Source: Ferrovibrio xuzhouensis (lineage in GTDB: Bacteria > Pseudomonadota > Alphaproteobacteria > Ferrovibrionales > Ferrovibrionaceae). From it: a stretch of 64,000 nt of DNA. A program made the translations under genes and the position numbers. The notes beneath the pieces were generated by a model. It was not told where the DNA came from, ran no database searches, and worked only from the letters and a program-made list of their open reading frames with translations. Below, one piece after another: positions 8,429 through 17,857 of this stretch (its first letter is position 1; every line of letters starts with the position of its first letter). Location of the stretch: positions 62,001 to 126,000 of the forward strand of contig NZ_JBHRYJ010000004.1 of NCBI RefSeq assembly GCF_042648965.1, given 5' to 3'.

Positions 8429-9070
8429 TTACGCCGGCTTTTCGTGCGTCTCGGCCGGGCGCGCGAACTGCGGGAAGTTCGGGTGCGGCGCCAGCGGGAT
8501 CACGTTGATATCGGTGAAGCAGGGATAGAGCGGCAGGGCGCGCAACTGTGCCGAGACGGCATCGCCGTCAGGCAGGTTCCACAGCACGATGGTGCCCAGC
8601 GCGTTGCTGCGGCGCCAGATGCCGACCAGCTGGCCCTTGGCGAGCATGTTTTCCGAGGCGCGCCATTCCGCCTGCACCAGGTCCGGCAGCTTGTCGCCGG
8701 CGCGGGCATATTCGATGCGCACGTCGACCATATGCAGGATGCTGTCGGGCTTCGGCTTGCTGTCGGGCTTTTCGTGGAAACTGGCGCCGCGGGCGAACTG
8801 CGGGAAATTCGGATGCCCGATCAGCGGCGTGATGGCGACGCCGGTGAAGAAGGGATAGAGCGGCATGGCGCGGACCTGGTTGCCCAGCGCCTCGTGGTTC
8901 GGCACGTCGAGGATGAACATGGTGCCCATGCCGTTGGCCTTGCGCCAGATGCCGACGAACTGCCGCTTGTCCAGCAGCTCCTCCTCGACCTTCCATTCGG
9001 CTTTCACCAGTTCCTGCGCCTTGTCGCCGAGCGTCGAGAAATTGAACGTCACATCCACCAGAAACAGCAT
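8429..9070 (-). CDS. Tandem muconolactone-isomerase-like protein
   Basis: A 213-aa protein of two similar halves (about residues 1-95 and 110-205). Each has the muconolactone delta-isomerase (PF02426) pattern of an N-terminal beta strand, E-W-[KR]-x-x-E, a G-I-W-R motif and a C-terminal L-P-L-Y-P segment. The usual enzyme is a roughly 95-aa chain that multimerises; here two units are fused. No other beta-ketoadipate pathway gene is nearby, so catalysis of muconolactone isomerisation is uncertain. I set the start at 9070 (MLFLVDV). The in-frame extension to 9205 encodes residues typical of a REP-like palindromic repeat, not of protein. Confidence 0.8.
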   Translation of the reverse strand: MLFLVDVTFNFSTLGDKAQELVKAEWKVEEELLDKRQFVGIWRKANGMGTMFILDVPNHEALGNQVRAMPLYPFFTGVAITPLIGHPNFPQFARGASFHEKPDSKPKPDSILHMVDVRIEYARAGDKLPDLVQAEWRASENMLAKGQLVGIWRRSNALGTIVLWNLPDGDAVSAQLRALPLYPCFTDINVIPLAPHPNFPQFARPAETHEKPA

Positions 9071-9097
9071 CTGTCTGTCTTCCTCTTTTATGAAGCC

Positions 9098-9203
9098 GTC
9101 ATGCCCGGGCTTGGCCCGGGCATCCACGATTTTCCTATTCTCTAATTCTGGACGCGGAAGAGAACCCCTCCACATGGATGGCCGGGTCAAGCCCGGCCAT
9201 GAC
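9098..9203. repeat. Inverted pair of REP-like palindromes
   Basis: There are two 23-bp palindromes. The first, 9101-9123, has 10-bp arms ATGCCCGGGC/GCCCGGGCAT. The second, 9178-9200, has 9-bp arms ATGGCCGGG/CCCGGCCAT. They lie in opposite orientation 54 bp apart, and each is extended by GTC and CCA-type flanks. They resemble the intergenic palindromic units scattered through alphaproteobacterial genomes, which translate to runs such as PGLTRPS and AKPGHDG. Lying just downstream of phaC, the second palindrome could also stabilise or end the phaC transcript. Mobility would be RAYT/REP-transposase dependent, and no such gene is in the window. Confidence 0.75.
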
Positions 9204-9230
9204 AATTATGTGGGGAATGACGAGAGAGCC

Positions 9231-11036
9231 CTAATCCACGATCCGTTTTTTCACGAAGCTGCCCGGCGCATCCTCGATCACCTTCAGCTTGCCGTCGCCG
9301 GGCTGGCGCGCCGGCACTTTCGCGCCGGACTTCTTCGACAGCCACTTGTCCCAGTCGTCCCACCACGAACCGGGGTATTCCTTGGCGCCCGCGGTCCACG
9401 CCTCGACATCGGCCGGGTTGGTCTTGGTGTCGTTCAGCCAGTGCTGGTACTTCTTCGCCTTCGGATGGTTGATCACGCCGGCGATATGCCCCGAGCCGGC
9501 CAGCATGAAGCGCACCGGCCCGCCATAGAGATGCGTCGCCTTGTAGACCGAGCGGTAGGGCGCGATATGGTCCTCGCGGCTGGCCTGCAGGTAGACGGGA
9601 ATTTTGATCTTGCCGAGGTCGAGCCGCTCACCGGCCAGTTCCAGCTTGCCCGGCTGCGACAGCAGGTTCTTCTGGTACATGTTGCGCAGGTAGAAGCCGT
9701 GCATCTTGGCCGGCATGCGGGTGCAGTCGGAATTCCAGTACAGCAGGTCGAAGGGGAAAGGCTCCTTGCCCAGCAGGTAGTTGTTGACGACAAACGACCA
9801 GATCAGGTCATTGGCGCGCAGCATGTTGAAGGTGGTCGCCATCTCGCCGCCGTCGAGATAGCCCTTTTCGGCCATCAGGCTGTCGAGATATTTGAGGGTA
9901 TCCTCGTCGGTGAAGACGCTGAGCTCGCCGGCCTCGGTGAAATCGACCTGGGCGGCGAAGAAGGTGACCGCCTTGATACGGTCGTCGCCTTTCGCCGCCA
10001 TCCAGGCGAGCGTCGAGGCCATCAGCGTGCCGCCGATGCAGTAGCCGATCGCGGTGACCTCGTCCTCGTCGGTGGCCTTCTTCACCGCGTCGAGGCCGTC
10101 GAGGATGCCCTCGCGCATGTAGCTCTCGAAGGTCTTGTCGACCATGGTCGCGTCGGGCTGGTTCCATGATACGACAAAGACCGTGTAGCCCTTTTCCAGC
10201 ATCCAGCGGATGAAGGAATTTTCCGGCTTGAGGTCGAGGATGTAGAACTTGTTGATCCACGGCGGCACGATGTACAGCGGCCGCCTGTACACCTGCTCGG
10301 TCACCGGCGTGTACTGGATCAGCTGCATCAGGTCGTTCTGGTAGACCACCTTGCCCGGGGTCGCGGCGATGTTGCGGCCGACCTCGAAGGCCTTCTCGTC
10401 CACCATCCTGATGTTCAGCTTGCCCTTGCCGCGCTCGAGGTCGTCGAGCAGGTTCTCGAGGCCCTTCACCAGGTTCTCGCCGTTGCTTTCGGCGGTGGCG
10501 CGCAGCACTTCCGGGTTGGTCAGCAGGAAATTCGACGGCGACATCGCATCGACGAACTGCCGGGTGTAGAAATCCACCTTGCGGGCGACCTTCGGGTCGA
10601 TGCCGTCGGCCTGCCTGACCGTGTCCTTCATCCACCGGGCGGTCAGCAGGTAGGACTGCTTGAAATAGTCGAAAACGGCGCTTTCCTGCCAGGCGGGGTC
10701 CTTGAAGCGCTTGTCGCCCTTGTCCGGCTCGATCAGCGGCTTGCTTTCCTTGCCGAGGAAGCGGTCGGCCGCATTGGCCCAGAGGGTGGCGTAATCCTGC
10801 CAGAAACGGACCTGCGCCTCGACCAGCCGCTCGGGGTCGGCCATCAGGTTGGCGGTCATCGCCATGAAGGCGCCGGTCAGGTTCAGGGGGTCCGGATTGG
10901 CCGGGGCCGTCTCGTTTTGCTGGTGGCTGGCAAATTCGCTGAGCAACTTCTGGCTGCGCTCGGCAATCCGCGTCCAGTTCTCCGCCCAGACGGCCGGATC
11001 AGGGAGTTTGCCGTCACTGTCCGGTTGCTTCGCCAT
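9231..11036 (-). CDS. phaC: Class I poly(3-hydroxyalkanoate) synthase
   Basis: Polymerises (R)-3-hydroxyacyl-CoA into storage polyester on granules. At 601 aa it is the normal class I length. The N-terminal PhaC_N domain is followed by an alpha/beta-hydrolase domain whose lipase-like box is GYCIGG with the nucleophile Cys333. The aspartate lies in REDHIAP and the histidine in GSGHIAG, completing the triad. No phaA, phaB, phasin or phaR gene adjoins it. The REP-like palindrome pair lies just 3' of the gene. Upstream, divergently, is the OmpA-like lipoprotein gene. Confidence 0.97.
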   Translation of the reverse strand: MAKQPDSDGKLPDPAVWAENWTRIAERSQKLLSEFASHQQNETAPANPDPLNLTGAFMAMTANLMADPERLVEAQVRFWQDYATLWANAADRFLGKESKPLIEPDKGDKRFKDPAWQESAVFDYFKQSYLLTARWMKDTVRQADGIDPKVARKVDFYTRQFVDAMSPSNFLLTNPEVLRATAESNGENLVKGLENLLDDLERGKGKLNIRMVDEKAFEVGRNIAATPGKVVYQNDLMQLIQYTPVTEQVYRRPLYIVPPWINKFYILDLKPENSFIRWMLEKGYTVFVVSWNQPDATMVDKTFESYMREGILDGLDAVKKATDEDEVTAIGYCIGGTLMASTLAWMAAKGDDRIKAVTFFAAQVDFTEAGELSVFTDEDTLKYLDSLMAEKGYLDGGEMATTFNMLRANDLIWSFVVNNYLLGKEPFPFDLLYWNSDCTRMPAKMHGFYLRNMYQKNLLSQPGKLELAGERLDLGKIKIPVYLQASREDHIAPYRSVYKATHLYGGPVRFMLAGSGHIAGVINHPKAKKYQHWLNDTKTNPADVEAWTAGAKEYPGSWWDDWDKWLSKKSGAKVPARQPGDGKLKVIEDAPGSFVKKRIVD

Positions 11037-11204
11037 CCGACAGTCCTTATTCTCGGGGCCCGTTTCCTCAGCCGTACGAATCAGGCACTTGCGCGGATTT
11101 GCACGACGTGATCTGAGGTTACGGGATCAGGATTGGACCCGCAAGGCCGCGAGTCGGAAAGACGGATGGCCATGTGGCAGGCAGAGTTTCAGGGGGATTG
11201 TGAC

Positions 11205-12281
11205 ATGGCAGGCATCGGCTGGGCTTCCGCCGGAAAGGCGCTGCGGGGCATGGATCGCATGCGCGGTGCAACCGTGGCGGCTCTGCTCGTGACGATGCTG
11301 GGTCTCGGCGCCTGTTCGTCCGTACCCGGCTGGGCCGACCCGACCCAGTGGTTCGCCGGCGACGACGCGCCGACGACCTCGCCGGATACTGCCGAGAAGG
11401 CCGCCACCGCCGAGAAGGATGCCCGTTTCCCGAACCTGTCCCGGGTGCCGCCGCGGCCGGTGGAGCAGACCAGCGACACGGACAAGAACCGGGCCCTGAA
11501 CACCCTGGCCGCCGACAGCCAGAATGCCCGCCATACCGACGAGGAACTGCGCGCCCGCCCGGCCGACAGCACCACGCCGCCGCCGGCACCGAAGCCGCCG
11601 GTAAGCCAGCTGCCCACAGCCCAGCCCCAGCAGCAGGTGGCGCAGGCCGCCCCAGTGCAGCAGCCTGCCGGGCAGCAGCCTGCCGGGCAGCAGCCTGCCG
11701 CGCAGCAATCCGTGACCCTGCAGCCGCCGGCCCCGACCGCGCCGCAGAATACGGCTCCGCCGCAGGCCCCGGCCGGCGGCACGGCCGACACCTTCGCCCA
11801 GAGTCTGGCGCAGTCTTCGGCGACGACTTTGCCGCCCAACCTGGCCCAGAGCCAGCCGGCCCCGGCCGGTGCCGCCCCCGGTCAGCCGGCCTTTGCGGCC
11901 GGCAGCGCCGTGCCCGGCAGCAGCCAGCTTCTGGCGGTGGTCCGCTTCAGCAACGGCGAGACCAGCCTGGGCAGCGACGACAAGGCCCTGATCCGCAAGG
12001 TCGCCGAGTATTACAAGGGCGTCGGCGGCAAGGGCAGCCTGCAGGTGGTCGGCTTCGCCTCCAGCCGGACCGGCGACATGGAAGCCACCAGCCACCGCCA
12101 GCTCAATTACGCCCTGTCACAGAAGCGGGCCGACGCCGTGGCCGCCGAGCTGCGCCGCCGCGGGGTCGACCGAGCTAGCATCCGGGCCGAAGCCCGGGCC
12201 GACTCAGCGCCGGTTTATTACGAAGCCATGCCGCGCGCCGAGGACTATAACCGCCGGGTTGAAATCTATCTCGTGAACTGA
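11205..12281 (+). CDS. OmpA-family lipoprotein
   Basis: A secreted outer-membrane-type protein of about 358 aa. A hydrophobic signal segment ends in the lipobox LGLGAC, so a lipidated cysteine is expected. A long Pro/Gln/Ala-rich linker follows, then a C-terminal OmpA-like domain of about 115 residues (from LLAVVRFSNG to RRVEIYLVN) that would bind peptidoglycan. I chose the ATG at 11205 because of the AGGGGG-like site upstream; ATG at 11250 (MDRMRGATVAA) gives a shorter, more typical lipoprotein signal and is a real alternative. The family is clear, but its partner complex is not. Confidence 0.82.
   Translation: MAGIGWASAGKALRGMDRMRGATVAALLVTMLGLGACSSVPGWADPTQWFAGDDAPTTSPDTAEKAATAEKDARFPNLSRVPPRPVEQTSDTDKNRALNTLAADSQNARHTDEELRARPADSTTPPPAPKPPVSQLPTAQPQQQVAQAAPVQQPAGQQPAGQQPAAQQSVTLQPPAPTAPQNTAPPQAPAGGTADTFAQSLAQSSATTLPPNLAQSQPAPAGAAPGQPAFAAGSAVPGSSQLLAVVRFSNGETSLGSDDKALIRKVAEYYKGVGGKGSLQVVGFASSRTGDMEATSHRQLNYALSQKRADAVAAELRRRGVDRASIRAEARADSAPVYYEAMPRAEDYNRRVEIYLVN
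11658..11702 (+). repeat. 15-bp tandem repeat, three copies
   Basis: Three consecutive copies of CAGCAGCCTGCCGGG (the third has one mismatch) encode the QQPAG repeat in the linker of the OmpA-family lipoprotein. The unit is a multiple of 3, so copy-number change would alter linker length without shifting the frame. Confidence 0.9.
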
Positions 12282-12417
12282 GCGGATTTCAGCCAAGCCG
12301 GTTTTCGGCTACAAAGGGCGGGGGCGCGGGGCGAAAAGCTGCCGCGCCTTCGTGCAACTGGACCCCTGTTTTCCCTAGAATCGCTTTCCCTGAATCGTCT
12401 CTCTCTGGATCAGACCG

Positions 12418-13641
12418 ATGGATACCGAGTTTTACCGCATCAAGCGCCTGCCGCCCTACGTGTTCGAGGAAGTGAACCGGATGAAGGCCCAGGCCCGCGC
12501 CCGCGGTGAGGACATCATCGATTTCGGCATGGGCAACCCGGACAACCCGACCCCGCCGCATATCGTCGCCAAGCTGGTCGAGGCGGCGCAGAACCCGCGT
12601 GCCCACCGCTATTCATCGAGCCGCGGCGTGCCCGGCCTGCGCAAGGCGCTGGCCAATTACTACGGCCGCCGCTTCGGCGTTGAGCTCGACCCCGAGAAGG
12701 AGGCCATCGTCACGCTGGGTTCCAAGGAGGGCCTCGCCAACCTCGCCATGGCGATCTCGGCCCCGGGCGACACCGTGCTGGCGCCGAACCCGAGCTATCC
12801 GATGCATGCCTTCGGCTTCGTCATCGCCGGCGCCAATGTGCGCAGCGTGCCGATCGGCCCGGGCTTCGACTTCTTCGCCGGCCTCGACCGCGCCTATCGC
12901 CACAGTGTGCCGGCGCCGATCGCCCTGATCGTCAGCTTCCCGGCCAACCCGACGGCAATGACCGTCGACCTTGCCTTCTACGAGGCGATCATCGACTTCG
13001 CCAAGAAGCGCAACATCTGGGTGATCTCGGACCTCGCCTATTCGGAAATCTATTTCGACGGCAACCCGCCGCCCTCGATCCTGCAGGTCAAGGGCGCCAA
13101 GGATGTCGCCATCGAATTCACCTCGCTGTCCAAGACCTACAACATGCCGGGCTGGCGCATCGGTTTCGGTGCCGGCAACCCGACCCTGGTCGGCGCGCTG
13201 GCGCGGGTGAAGTCGTATCTCGATTACGGTGCCTTCACGCCGATCCAGGTGGCGGCCACCGCGGCGCTGAACGGCCCGCAGGATTGCGTCGAGGAGATCC
13301 GCCAGACCTACAAGTCGCGGCGCGACGTGCTGGTGAAGGGGCTGAATGCTGCCGGCTGGGCCATCCCGATGCCGGCGGCCTCGATGTTCTGCTGGGCGCC
13401 GATCCCGGAGCGTTACGCCCATCTCGGCTCGGTCGAATTCTCCAAGCTGCTGCTGCGCGAGGCGGAAGTCGCCGTCGCGCCGGGCATCGGCTTCGGCGAA
13501 TACGGCGACAATTTCGTCCGGCTGGCCTTCGTCGAGAACGAGCACCGCACCCGGCAGGCGGTGAAGAACATCAAACGGCTGCTGGGCACGCCGTCGAACC
13601 TGCCGGATGCTGCCGGCGGGAAGGCGGCCGCCAATGGCTAA
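12418..13641 (+). CDS. alaC: AlaC-type class I aminotransferase
   Basis: PLP-dependent aminotransferase, 407 aa, of the AlaC/LL-diaminopimelate-aminotransferase-like subgroup, which in enterobacteria makes alanine from pyruvate and glutamate. Visible features are the substrate/PLP pocket YSSSRGVPGLR, the asparagine in SFPANPTA, the aspartate/tyrosine in ISDLAYSEIYF and the Schiff-base lysine Lys239 in SLSKTYNMPGWR. It overlaps hom by 8 bp, so the two are probably one operon. Adjacency to homoserine dehydrogenase would also suit an aspartate-family transaminase, so the exact substrate is inference. Confidence 0.85.
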   Translation: MDTEFYRIKRLPPYVFEEVNRMKAQARARGEDIIDFGMGNPDNPTPPHIVAKLVEAAQNPRAHRYSSSRGVPGLRKALANYYGRRFGVELDPEKEAIVTLGSKEGLANLAMAISAPGDTVLAPNPSYPMHAFGFVIAGANVRSVPIGPGFDFFAGLDRAYRHSVPAPIALIVSFPANPTAMTVDLAFYEAIIDFAKKRNIWVISDLAYSEIYFDGNPPPSILQVKGAKDVAIEFTSLSKTYNMPGWRIGFGAGNPTLVGALARVKSYLDYGAFTPIQVAATAALNGPQDCVEEIRQTYKSRRDVLVKGLNAAGWAIPMPAASMFCWAPIPERYAHLGSVEFSKLLLREAEVAVAPGIGFGEYGDNFVRLAFVENEHRTRQAVKNIKRLLGTPSNLPDAAGGKAAANG

Positions 13642-14986
13642 GGCCGCCGCGGCCCGCCCGGCCGGCGCAGCGAAGGGGATCGGTCTCAGCCTGCCGCCGA
13701 TGAAGGTCGGCATCGCCGGTCTCGGCGTGGTCGGCGCCGGCGTGGTGCGGCTGCTCGACGAGCATGCCGATGTGCTGGCAGCCCGCATCGGCCGGCCGGT
13801 GAAGGTCGTTGCCGTCTCGGCACGCGACAAGCGCAAGAAACGCGACATGCCGAAGGGCGGCTGGCGCTGGTATGCGAAGGCCGAGGAACTGGCGGCCGAT
13901 CCGGAAGTCGAGGTCGTCGTCGAACTGATCGGCGGTGCCGACGGCACGGCGCGCAATCTGGTCGAGGCGGCGCTGAAGGCCGGCAAGGGCGTGGTCACCG
14001 CCAACAAGGCGATGCTGGCCATGCATGGTGCGAAGCTTGCCGCGCTGGCCGAGAAGAACAACGCGCCGCTGGCCTTCGAGGCGGCGGTCGCCGGCGGCAT
14101 CCCGATCGTCAAGGCGCTGCGCGAGGGCCTGATCGGCAACCGCATCGACAGCATCACCGGGATTCTGAACGGCACCTGCAACTACATCCTCACCGAGATG
14201 CGTACCACGGGGCGCGATTTCGGCGAGGTGCTGGCCGAGGCGCAGGCGCTCGGCTATGCCGAGGCCGACCCGAGCTTCGATGTCGACGGCATCGATGCCG
14301 CCCACAAGCTGGCGGTGCTGACCTCGCTGGCCTTCAACACGGCGGTGGATTTCCGCGCCGTGCATGTCGAGGGCATCCGTCATGTCTCGGCGCTCGACAT
14401 CTCGTTCGCCCGCGAATTCGGCTACCGTATCAAGCTGCTGGCGATCGCCCGGCGCACGGCGAAGGGCATCGAACAGCGCGTGCACCCCTGCATGGTGCCG
14501 GCCGACACGCCGATCGCCCATGTCGACGGCGTGTTCAACGCGGTGGCCGCCGCCGGCGACTATGTCGGCCCGGTGCTGTTCGAGGGCCGCGGTGCCGGCA
14601 GCAACCCGACTGCCTCGGCGGTGGTTGCCGATCTCGCCGACCTCGCCGCCGGGCGCCATGCGCCGGCCTTCGGCGTGCCGGCGGTCAAGCTACACCCGCT
14701 GAAAGCGGCGGCGATGGCCGACCATGTCGGCCGCTTCTACATCCGCCTGATCGTGCGCGACCAGCCCGGCGTGCTGGCCGATGTCTCGGCGGTGTTGCGC
14801 GACCACAAGATCTCCATCGAGAGCCTGGTGCAGCGCGGCCGCGCCGAGGGCGACAAGCAGCCTGTCGCGGTGGTGCTGATCAGCCACGAGGCGCGCGAGG
14901 CCGATATGGCCCGGGCGCTCAAGCGTATCGCCATGCTGCGGTCGGTGCTGCAGCCACCGGCGCTGATCCGCATCGAACAGCTCTGA
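13634..14986 (+). CDS. hom: Homoserine dehydrogenase
   Basis: Reduces aspartate semialdehyde to homoserine in the threonine/methionine branch. The roughly 450-aa protein has the Rossmann motif GIAGLGVVGAG, the catalytic region GGIPIVKALREGL and ILNGTCNYILTEM, and a C-terminal ACT domain (RDQPGVLADVSAVLRDH) that typically gives feedback control by threonine. The ATG at 13634 overlaps the end of alaC by 8 bp; an internal ATG at 13700 (MKVGIAGLG) would remove only a low-complexity leader. glpX follows after 20 bp, so alaC-hom-glpX-recJ likely share transcription. Confidence 0.95.
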   Translation: MAKAAAARPAGAAKGIGLSLPPMKVGIAGLGVVGAGVVRLLDEHADVLAARIGRPVKVVAVSARDKRKKRDMPKGGWRWYAKAEELAADPEVEVVVELIGGADGTARNLVEAALKAGKGVVTANKAMLAMHGAKLAALAEKNNAPLAFEAAVAGGIPIVKALREGLIGNRIDSITGILNGTCNYILTEMRTTGRDFGEVLAEAQALGYAEADPSFDVDGIDAAHKLAVLTSLAFNTAVDFRAVHVEGIRHVSALDISFAREFGYRIKLLAIARRTAKGIEQRVHPCMVPADTPIAHVDGVFNAVAAAGDYVGPVLFEGRGAGSNPTASAVVADLADLAAGRHAPAFGVPAVKLHPLKAAAMADHVGRFYIRLIVRDQPGVLADVSAVLRDHKISIESLVQRGRAEGDKQPVAVVLISHEAREADMARALKRIAMLRSVLQPPALIRIEQL

Positions 14987-15006
14987 GCCAGAAGGAGAGC
15001 GCATCC

Positions 15007-16026
15007 ATGCCGGCGAAAAAACCCGCAGGCACGGCGAAGCCGAAGGCCGCCGCCCAGGCGGCGGCAGGGCAGACCATCGCCGTCGAGCGCAACCTGACGC
15101 TGGAAGCGGTGCGCGTGACCGAGGCGGCGGCGCTGGCGGCCGCGCGGCTGGCCGGGCTGGGCGACGAGATCGCCGCCGATCAGGCCGCCGTCGATGCCAT
15201 GCGCAAGGCGCTCAACGATCTGAACATCGCCGGCACCATCGTGATCGGCGAGGGTGAGCGCGACGAGACGCCGATGCTCTATGTCGGCGAGACGGTCGGT
15301 ACCGGCAAGGGGCCGCGCATCGACATCGCGCTCGACCCGCTGGAAGGCTCGTCGCTGACCGCCAAGGGCGGCAACAACGCGCTGACCGTGATCGCCTTTG
15401 CCAATGCCGGCTGCTTCCTCAATGCGCCGGATATCTACATGGACAAGATCGCCGTCGGCGGCGGCCTGCCCGACGGCGTGGTCGAACTTGATGCCGCGCC
15501 GGCCGACAACCTCGCCAGGCTGGCCGCAGCCAAGGGCGTCGCCGTCTCCGACCTGACTGCCTGCATCCTCGACCGGCCGCGCCATGCCGACCTGATCCAG
15601 CAGGTGCGCAATGCCGGCGCCCGCGTGGTGCTGATTTCCGACGGCGACATCGCCGGCATCATCGCGACCACCGATCCGGCCACCGGTATCGATATCTACA
15701 TCGGTTCCGGCGGCGCGCCGGAAGGCGTGCTGGCGGCGGCGGCCCTGCGCTGCATCGGCGGCCAGATGCAGGCCCGGCTGATGTTCCGCAACGAGGACGA
15801 GCGAAGCCGCGCCCGCCAGCTCGGCATCGAGAAGCTCGACCGCAAATACAGCCTGACCGACCTTGCCACCGGCGACGTGATCTTCGCCGCCACGGGTGTG
15901 ACCGACGGCAGCCTGCTGCAGGGCGTGAAACGCGTGCCCGGCGGCCATCGCGTGCAGTCGGTGGTGATGCGCTCGCAGACCGGCACCATCCGCCGCATCG
16001 AGGCGGTGATCCGCCCGCAGCCATAG
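15007..16026 (+). CDS. glpX: Class II fructose-1,6-bisphosphatase
   Basis: Gluconeogenic phosphatase converting fructose 1,6-bisphosphate to fructose 6-phosphate; in some bacteria it also acts on sedoheptulose bisphosphate. The 339-aa protein has the GlpX motifs IGEGERDE and DPLEGSS, which bind metal and phosphate, plus the conserved GSGGAPEG. A 20-residue Ala/Lys-rich leader precedes the core. A GAAGGAGAG ribosome-binding site lies about 8 bp upstream of the ATG. Only 5 bp separate it from recJ. Confidence 0.95.
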   Translation: MPAKKPAGTAKPKAAAQAAAGQTIAVERNLTLEAVRVTEAAALAAARLAGLGDEIAADQAAVDAMRKALNDLNIAGTIVIGEGERDETPMLYVGETVGTGKGPRIDIALDPLEGSSLTAKGGNNALTVIAFANAGCFLNAPDIYMDKIAVGGGLPDGVVELDAAPADNLARLAAAKGVAVSDLTACILDRPRHADLIQQVRNAGARVVLISDGDIAGIIATTDPATGIDIYIGSGGAPEGVLAAAALRCIGGQMQARLMFRNEDERSRARQLGIEKLDRKYSLTDLATGDVIFAATGVTDGSLLQGVKRVPGGHRVQSVVMRSQTGTIRRIEAVIRPQP

Positions 16027-16031
16027 CGGCC

Positions 16032-17834
16032 ATGAACGCGGTCGCCGACGCCCCCTTCCTCGGTATCGCCAGCTCGCTGCAGGGCCGGCGCTGGCGCCTG
16101 CGCAATACCGACGAGCGGCTGGCGCTGGCGCTGGCGCAACGCGCCGGCCTGCCCGAGGTGCTGGGCCGCGTGCTGGCCGGCCGTGGCATCGACATCGACG
16201 CGCTCGACGACCATCTCAATCCCAGCTTACGCCGCCTGCTGCCCGATCCGTCGCGCTTCCACGACATGGATGCCGCCGCCGACCGGCTGGCCTCGGCCAT
16301 CATCGCCGATGAGAGGGTCGCCGTGTTCGGCGACTACGACGTCGACGGCGCCACATCCTCGGCCCTGCTCAACCGTTTCTTTGGCGCGCTCGACCGCCGC
16401 CTGCGTGTCTATATCCCCGACCGCCTGAAGGAGGGCTACGGCCCCAATGCGCCGGCCCTGCGCAAGCTGGCGGGCGAGGGCGTCAGGCTGGTGGTCACCG
16501 TCGATTGCGGCACGCTGGCCTTTGCGGCGCTGGAAGATGCCGCCGCCGCCGGGCTGGACGTGGTGGTGGTCGATCACCATCTGGCCGAACCGGACCTGCC
16601 GCGCGCCATCGCCGTGATCAACCCGAACCGGCTGGACGAGCCGGCCGGCTTCGGCCAGCTCGCCGCCGTCGGTGTCGCCTTCCTGCTGGTGGTCGCCACC
16701 AACCGCCGCCTGCGCGCGCGCGGCTTCTACAGCGATGCGCGGCCGGAACCAGACCTGCTCGGCTGGCTTGATCTTGTCGCGCTCGGTACCGTCTGCGACG
16801 TGGTGCCGCTGACCGGCATCAACCGCGCGCTGGTCACCCAGGGCATCAAGATCCTGCGCAGCCGGCGCAATGCCGGGCTGGCCGCGCTGGCCGATGTGGC
16901 GGGCCTGAGCGAGCCGGCCGGCGCCTATCATCTCGGCTTCCTGCTCGGGCCGCGGGTCAATGCCGGCGGCCGTGTCGGCCAGGCCGATCTCGGCACCCGG
17001 CTGCTGTCCTGCGACGATGCCCGCGAAGCCGGCGTGATGGCCGCCGAACTCGACCGCTACAACCGCGAGCGGCAGGAGATCGAGGCCGCCGTGCTGGCCG
17101 AGGCGATGGCGGAATTCGAGCATGTGCCTGATGACGTCCCGCTGGCGCTGGTGGCCCGTGCCGGCTGGCATCCCGGGGTGATCGGCATCGTCGCTGCCCG
17201 CATCCGCGAAGCGGCCGGCCGGCCGAGTTTTGTCATCGCGCTGGATGATGAAACGGGCCTCGGCAAGGGCTCCGGCCGCTCGATCCCCGGTGTCGATCTC
17301 GGCGCCGCCGTGGTGGCGGCCGGGCAGGCGGGCCTGCTGGTCAATGGCGGCGGCCACGCCATGGCGGCCGGCCTGACCGTCGAGGCCGCGAAGCTCAACG
17401 AGCTGAAAGCCTTCCTCAACGAGCGGCTGGCCGGCGCGGTGGCGGCGGCCGGCGCCTCGGCCAGCCTCGGCATCGACGGCGCGCTCGGCATCGGCGGCGC
17501 CACTGCCGATCTCTGCGACCAGCTCGAGACGCTCGGCCCCTATGGCTCGGGCAACCCGGAACCGCGCTTCGCCCTGCCGGCGGTGCGCGTCATCCAGGCC
17601 GATGTGGTGGGCGAAAAGCATGTGCGCTGCCTGTTGACCGCCGCCGATGGCGGCGGACCGCGGCTCCGCGCCATCGCCTTCCGCTCGATCGAGGCGCCGC
17701 TGGGCGCCGCGCTGCTGCACGCCCGCCAGACCGGCGCGCCGCTGCATGTCGCCGGCCACCTGCGCGCCGATCACTGGCGCGGCGAACGCCGGGTGCAGTT
17801 CGTGCTGGAGGATGCCGCGCGGCCGGTTGGCTGA
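16032..17834 (+). CDS. recJ: Single-stranded-DNA-specific exonuclease RecJ
   Basis: 5'-3' ssDNA exonuclease of the DHH superfamily acting in RecF-pathway recombination and mismatch repair. At 600 aa it has normal length. Motifs seen are DYDVDG (residues 101-106), VDCGT, the DHH triplet (181-183) and the DHHA1 domain with GGGHAMAAG. A C-terminal OB-fold follows (APLHVAGHLRADHWRGE). It is the last gene of the alaC-hom-glpX-recJ run and converges with the cupin gene. Confidence 0.96.
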   Translation: MNAVADAPFLGIASSLQGRRWRLRNTDERLALALAQRAGLPEVLGRVLAGRGIDIDALDDHLNPSLRRLLPDPSRFHDMDAAADRLASAIIADERVAVFGDYDVDGATSSALLNRFFGALDRRLRVYIPDRLKEGYGPNAPALRKLAGEGVRLVVTVDCGTLAFAALEDAAAAGLDVVVVDHHLAEPDLPRAIAVINPNRLDEPAGFGQLAAVGVAFLLVVATNRRLRARGFYSDARPEPDLLGWLDLVALGTVCDVVPLTGINRALVTQGIKILRSRRNAGLAALADVAGLSEPAGAYHLGFLLGPRVNAGGRVGQADLGTRLLSCDDAREAGVMAAELDRYNRERQEIEAAVLAEAMAEFEHVPDDVPLALVARAGWHPGVIGIVAARIREAAGRPSFVIALDDETGLGKGSGRSIPGVDLGAAVVAAGQAGLLVNGGGHAMAAGLTVEAAKLNELKAFLNERLAGAVAAAGASASLGIDGALGIGGATADLCDQLETLGPYGSGNPEPRFALPAVRVIQADVVGEKHVRCLLTAADGGGPRLRAIAFRSIEAPLGAALLHARQTGAPLHVAGHLRADHWRGERRVQFVLEDAARPVG

Positions 17835-17857
17835 TGGCGGCGGGCTAAGACGTCCGC

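Noticed and set aside
11133..11204. Longer N-terminus for the OmpA-family lipoprotein
   Set aside because: The extension would put the lipobox about 60 residues from the start, too far for a lipoprotein signal peptide.
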